A stretch of 64,000 nucleotides of DNA from Mayfieldus sp963841445 (GTDB lineage Bacteria; Actinomycetota; Thermoleophilia; Solirubrobacterales; 70-9), in the NCBI GenBank assembly GCA_963841445.1, contig CAWJCP010000002.1, forward strand, positions 62,001 through 126,000. Direction: 5' to 3'. Shown piece by piece: positions 62,492 to 64,000 of the stretch. The first letter of the stretch is position 1. Every line of letters starts with the position of its first letter. The position numbers and the translations under genes are program-made. The notes beneath the pieces were generated by a model. It made no database searches and was not told the origin of the DNA. It saw only the letters and a list, made by a program, of their open reading frames with translations.

Positions 62492-64000
62492 GTGGCTCAG
62501 CGAATTCCTCGCGACGAGAGCCTCAGCCGCGTACACGGAGTCGGCGCGCTCTTCTCGGCTGCCTACGGCAACGTCGGCTCCTCGATCTACTACGCGCTCG
62601 GCGTCACTGCCGCGTTCGCCCTCGGGCTGACCCCGGTCGCCTTCGTCGTCGCGGGGCTGATCTTCGTCTTCACCGCCGCCTCCTACACCGAGGCCACGGT
62701 GATGTATCCCGAGGCCGGCGGCTCCTCGAGCTTCGCGCGTCACGCCTTCAACGAGCTGGTCAGCTTCATCGCGGCCTGGGGGCAGATGCTCAACTACGTG
62801 ATCACGGTCGCGATCTCGGCCTTCTTCGTGCCCCACTACCTGGCCGTCTTCTGGGACCCGCTCGGGCACGGCCCCGGCGACGTGATCGGCGGCATCGTGC
62901 TGATCGCGGCGCTGGCGGCGCTCAACGTCAAGGGCACCGAGGAGTCCTCGCGGCTGAACTTGATCCTCGCGATCGCCGACCTCTGCACCCAGGTCGTGCT
63001 GGTCGGAATCGGGATCGCGCTGGTGCTCAGCCCCAACACCCTGATCGACAACGTCCACCTCGGTGTCGCCCCGACCTGGAGTGACTTCGCGCTTGGGGTC
63101 GCGGTCGGGATGATCGCCTACACCGGGATCGAGACGATCTCCAACATGGCCGAGGAGGCCAAGGACGCTCCGCGCACGATTCCCCGCGGCGTCGGCTTCA
63201 CGGTCCTCGCCGTGCTCGGCCTGTACTTGCTGATTCCGGTCGTCGCGCTCTCGGCGATGCCCGTTCATCAGCTCGCCAACGGCGACTACACGACGGCGCT
63301 CGGCAGCCGCTTCGCCGACGACCCGATCCTCGGGATCGTCGAGAACCTCGGTCTTGGGCACGGCCTCGAGCAGGTCCTGCGCTATTACGTTGGTGTGCTC
63401 GCTGCGGTGATCCTGCTGATCGCCACCAACGCGGGCCTGATCGGGGTCTCGCGGCTCACCTACTCGATGGGCCAGCACCGCCAGCTGCCCGAGCAGCTGC
63501 GCCAGGTCCACCCGCGCTTTCGCACGCCCTACATGGCGATCCTCGTCTTTTCGCTGGTCGCGATGGTCACGTTGATTCCCGGTAAGACCGACCTGCTGGC
63601 GACGATGTACTCATTCGGCGCCATGCTCTCGTTCACGATCGCCCACGCAGCCGTGATCCGGCTGCGCCAGCGACGATCCGACGTCGAGCGGGCCTGGAAG
63701 CCGCCGCTGAACCTGCGCGCCTTCGGCTTCGACGTTCCGATCACCGCGGTGCTCGGGGGAACGGGGACCTTCACGGCCTGGATCGTGGTGATGGCACTGA
63801 ACCCACGCACGCTTGCGATCGGGATCGGCTGGATGGCGCTCGGCCTGCTCGTCTACACGCTCTACCGGCGCGCCCAGGGGCTGCCGGTCACGCAGACTGT
63901 CAAGGTGGTGCTGCCGGAGCCGCTCGGCGTCGAGGAGATCGAGTACCGAAGCGTCCTGGTCGCCTTCCGCGACAACCAGCCGTTCTCCGAGGAGATGGTG
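62492..64000 (+). CDS. APC-family amino-acid permease, 3' end beyond the window
   Basis: At least 503 residues with about 12 hydrophobic segments. The N-terminal GALFSAAYGNVGSSIYYALG is the APC superfamily helix-1 signature with its broken glycine region; then VMYPEAGGSSSFARHAFNEL, AYTGIETISNMAEEAKDAPR and SRLTYSMGQHRQLPEQL. The last residues (VVLPEPLGVEEIEYRSVLVA) look like the start of a C-terminal universal-stress-type domain fused to the transporter. The substrate is unknown. The GTG at 62492 has GGTGGGG 8 nt upstream. The frame is open at the window edge. Confidence 0.9.
   Translation, partial: MAQRIPRDESLSRVHGVGALFSAAYGNVGSSIYYALGVTAAFALGLTPVAFVVAGLIFVFTAASYTEATVMYPEAGGSSSFARHAFNELVSFIAAWGQMLNYVITVAISAFFVPHYLAVFWDPLGHGPGDVIGGIVLIAALAALNVKGTEESSRLNLILAIADLCTQVVLVGIGIALVLSPNTLIDNVHLGVAPTWSDFALGVAVGMIAYTGIETISNMAEEAKDAPRTIPRGVGFTVLAVLGLYLLIPVVALSAMPVHQLANGDYTTALGSRFADDPILGIVENLGLGHGLEQVLRYYVGVLAAVILLIATNAGLIGVSRLTYSMGQHRQLPEQLRQVHPRFRTPYMAILVFSLVAMVTLIPGKTDLLATMYSFGAMLSFTIAHAAVIRLRQRRSDVERAWKPPLNLRAFGFDVPITAVLGGTGTFTAWIVVMALNPRTLAIGIGWMALGLLVYTLYRRAQGLPVTQTVKVVLPEPLGVEEIEYRSVLVAFRDNQPFSEEMV

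Overview
The window is GC-rich bacterial chromosome (about 68-70% by eye) with very dense gene packing and frequent GTG and TTG starts. Most operon neighbours overlap by 4 bp (ATGA, GTGA or TTGA). Protein content points to a deep-branching actinobacterium of the Thermoleophilia/Solirubrobacterales type: a four-domain S1 protein, mixed-substrate-type phosphofructokinase, Rex, DivIVA-like protein, family 4 uracil-DNA glycosylase, and RTX lipoproteins. The lineage call is inference. No rRNA, tRNA, CRISPR array, insertion sequence or prophage was seen.

Layout. 1-5.3 kb: housekeeping run dnaJ(3' end)-prmA-membrane protein-murI-yqeY-phoH-ybeY-era. 5.6-7.4 kb: membrane PAS-GGDEF diguanylate cyclase. 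7.5-16.4 kb: tryptophan pathway hisIE-trpE-trpG-trpD-trpC, an HtrA protease, then trpF-trpB-trpA. 16.7-21.4 kb: phosphofructokinase with pyrophosphate-type residues, a frameshifted solute-binding protein, an epimerase and a malic enzyme. 21.5-30 kb: a DUF559 protein, polA, thioesterase, YdcZ-like transporter, FAD reductase, rpsA, coaE and a lytic transglycosylase. 30-36.4 kb: an accessory surface region with two tandem RTX lipoproteins, an MFS transporter, exported proteins and an HExxH protein. 36.5-44.3 kb: uvrB, DivIVA-like protein, small proteins, uvrA. 44.3-49.2 kb: frameshifted ROK kinase, acyltransferase, secreted beta-propeller, YjbQ, small proteins. 49.2-52.1 kb: pantothenate cluster (minus strand). 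52.4-59 kb: FmdB, UDG, the tRNA t6A genes tsaE/tsaB/rimI/tsaD, glutaredoxin-like protein, rex, YbdK, and a helical protein. 59-64 kb: proton pyrophosphatase, FMN-dependent hydroxyacid oxidase, and a truncated amino-acid permease.

The most unusual content is two families of short dispersed repeats. (i) A roughly 38-bp palindrome, core GGACGCGAAGCGGAGGACG flanked by CGCGGCACG/CGTGCCGCG arms, sits inside coding sequence in polA, the uracil-DNA glycosylase, trpB (short copy) and twice in the 58.5 kb gene. Core-only copies sit in tandem in uvrA. Every copy is read in the same frame, giving RGTPGR(A/E)AEDV-like peptides. This resembles the Rickettsia palindromic elements in behaviour, though not in sequence. 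(ii) A roughly 55-bp REP-like intergenic element (hairpin GCGGCGGCTNCGCCGCC followed by a conserved tail) occurs about seven times, always in the same orientation. The two families share the 10-bp core CGAAGCGGAG in opposite orientation.

A second theme is apparent leaderless transcription: at least a dozen genes have a TANNNT-like -10 box ending 6-9 nt before the start codon. One such promoter precedes a 20-codon leader ending in two Trp codons directly upstream of the amino-acid permease.
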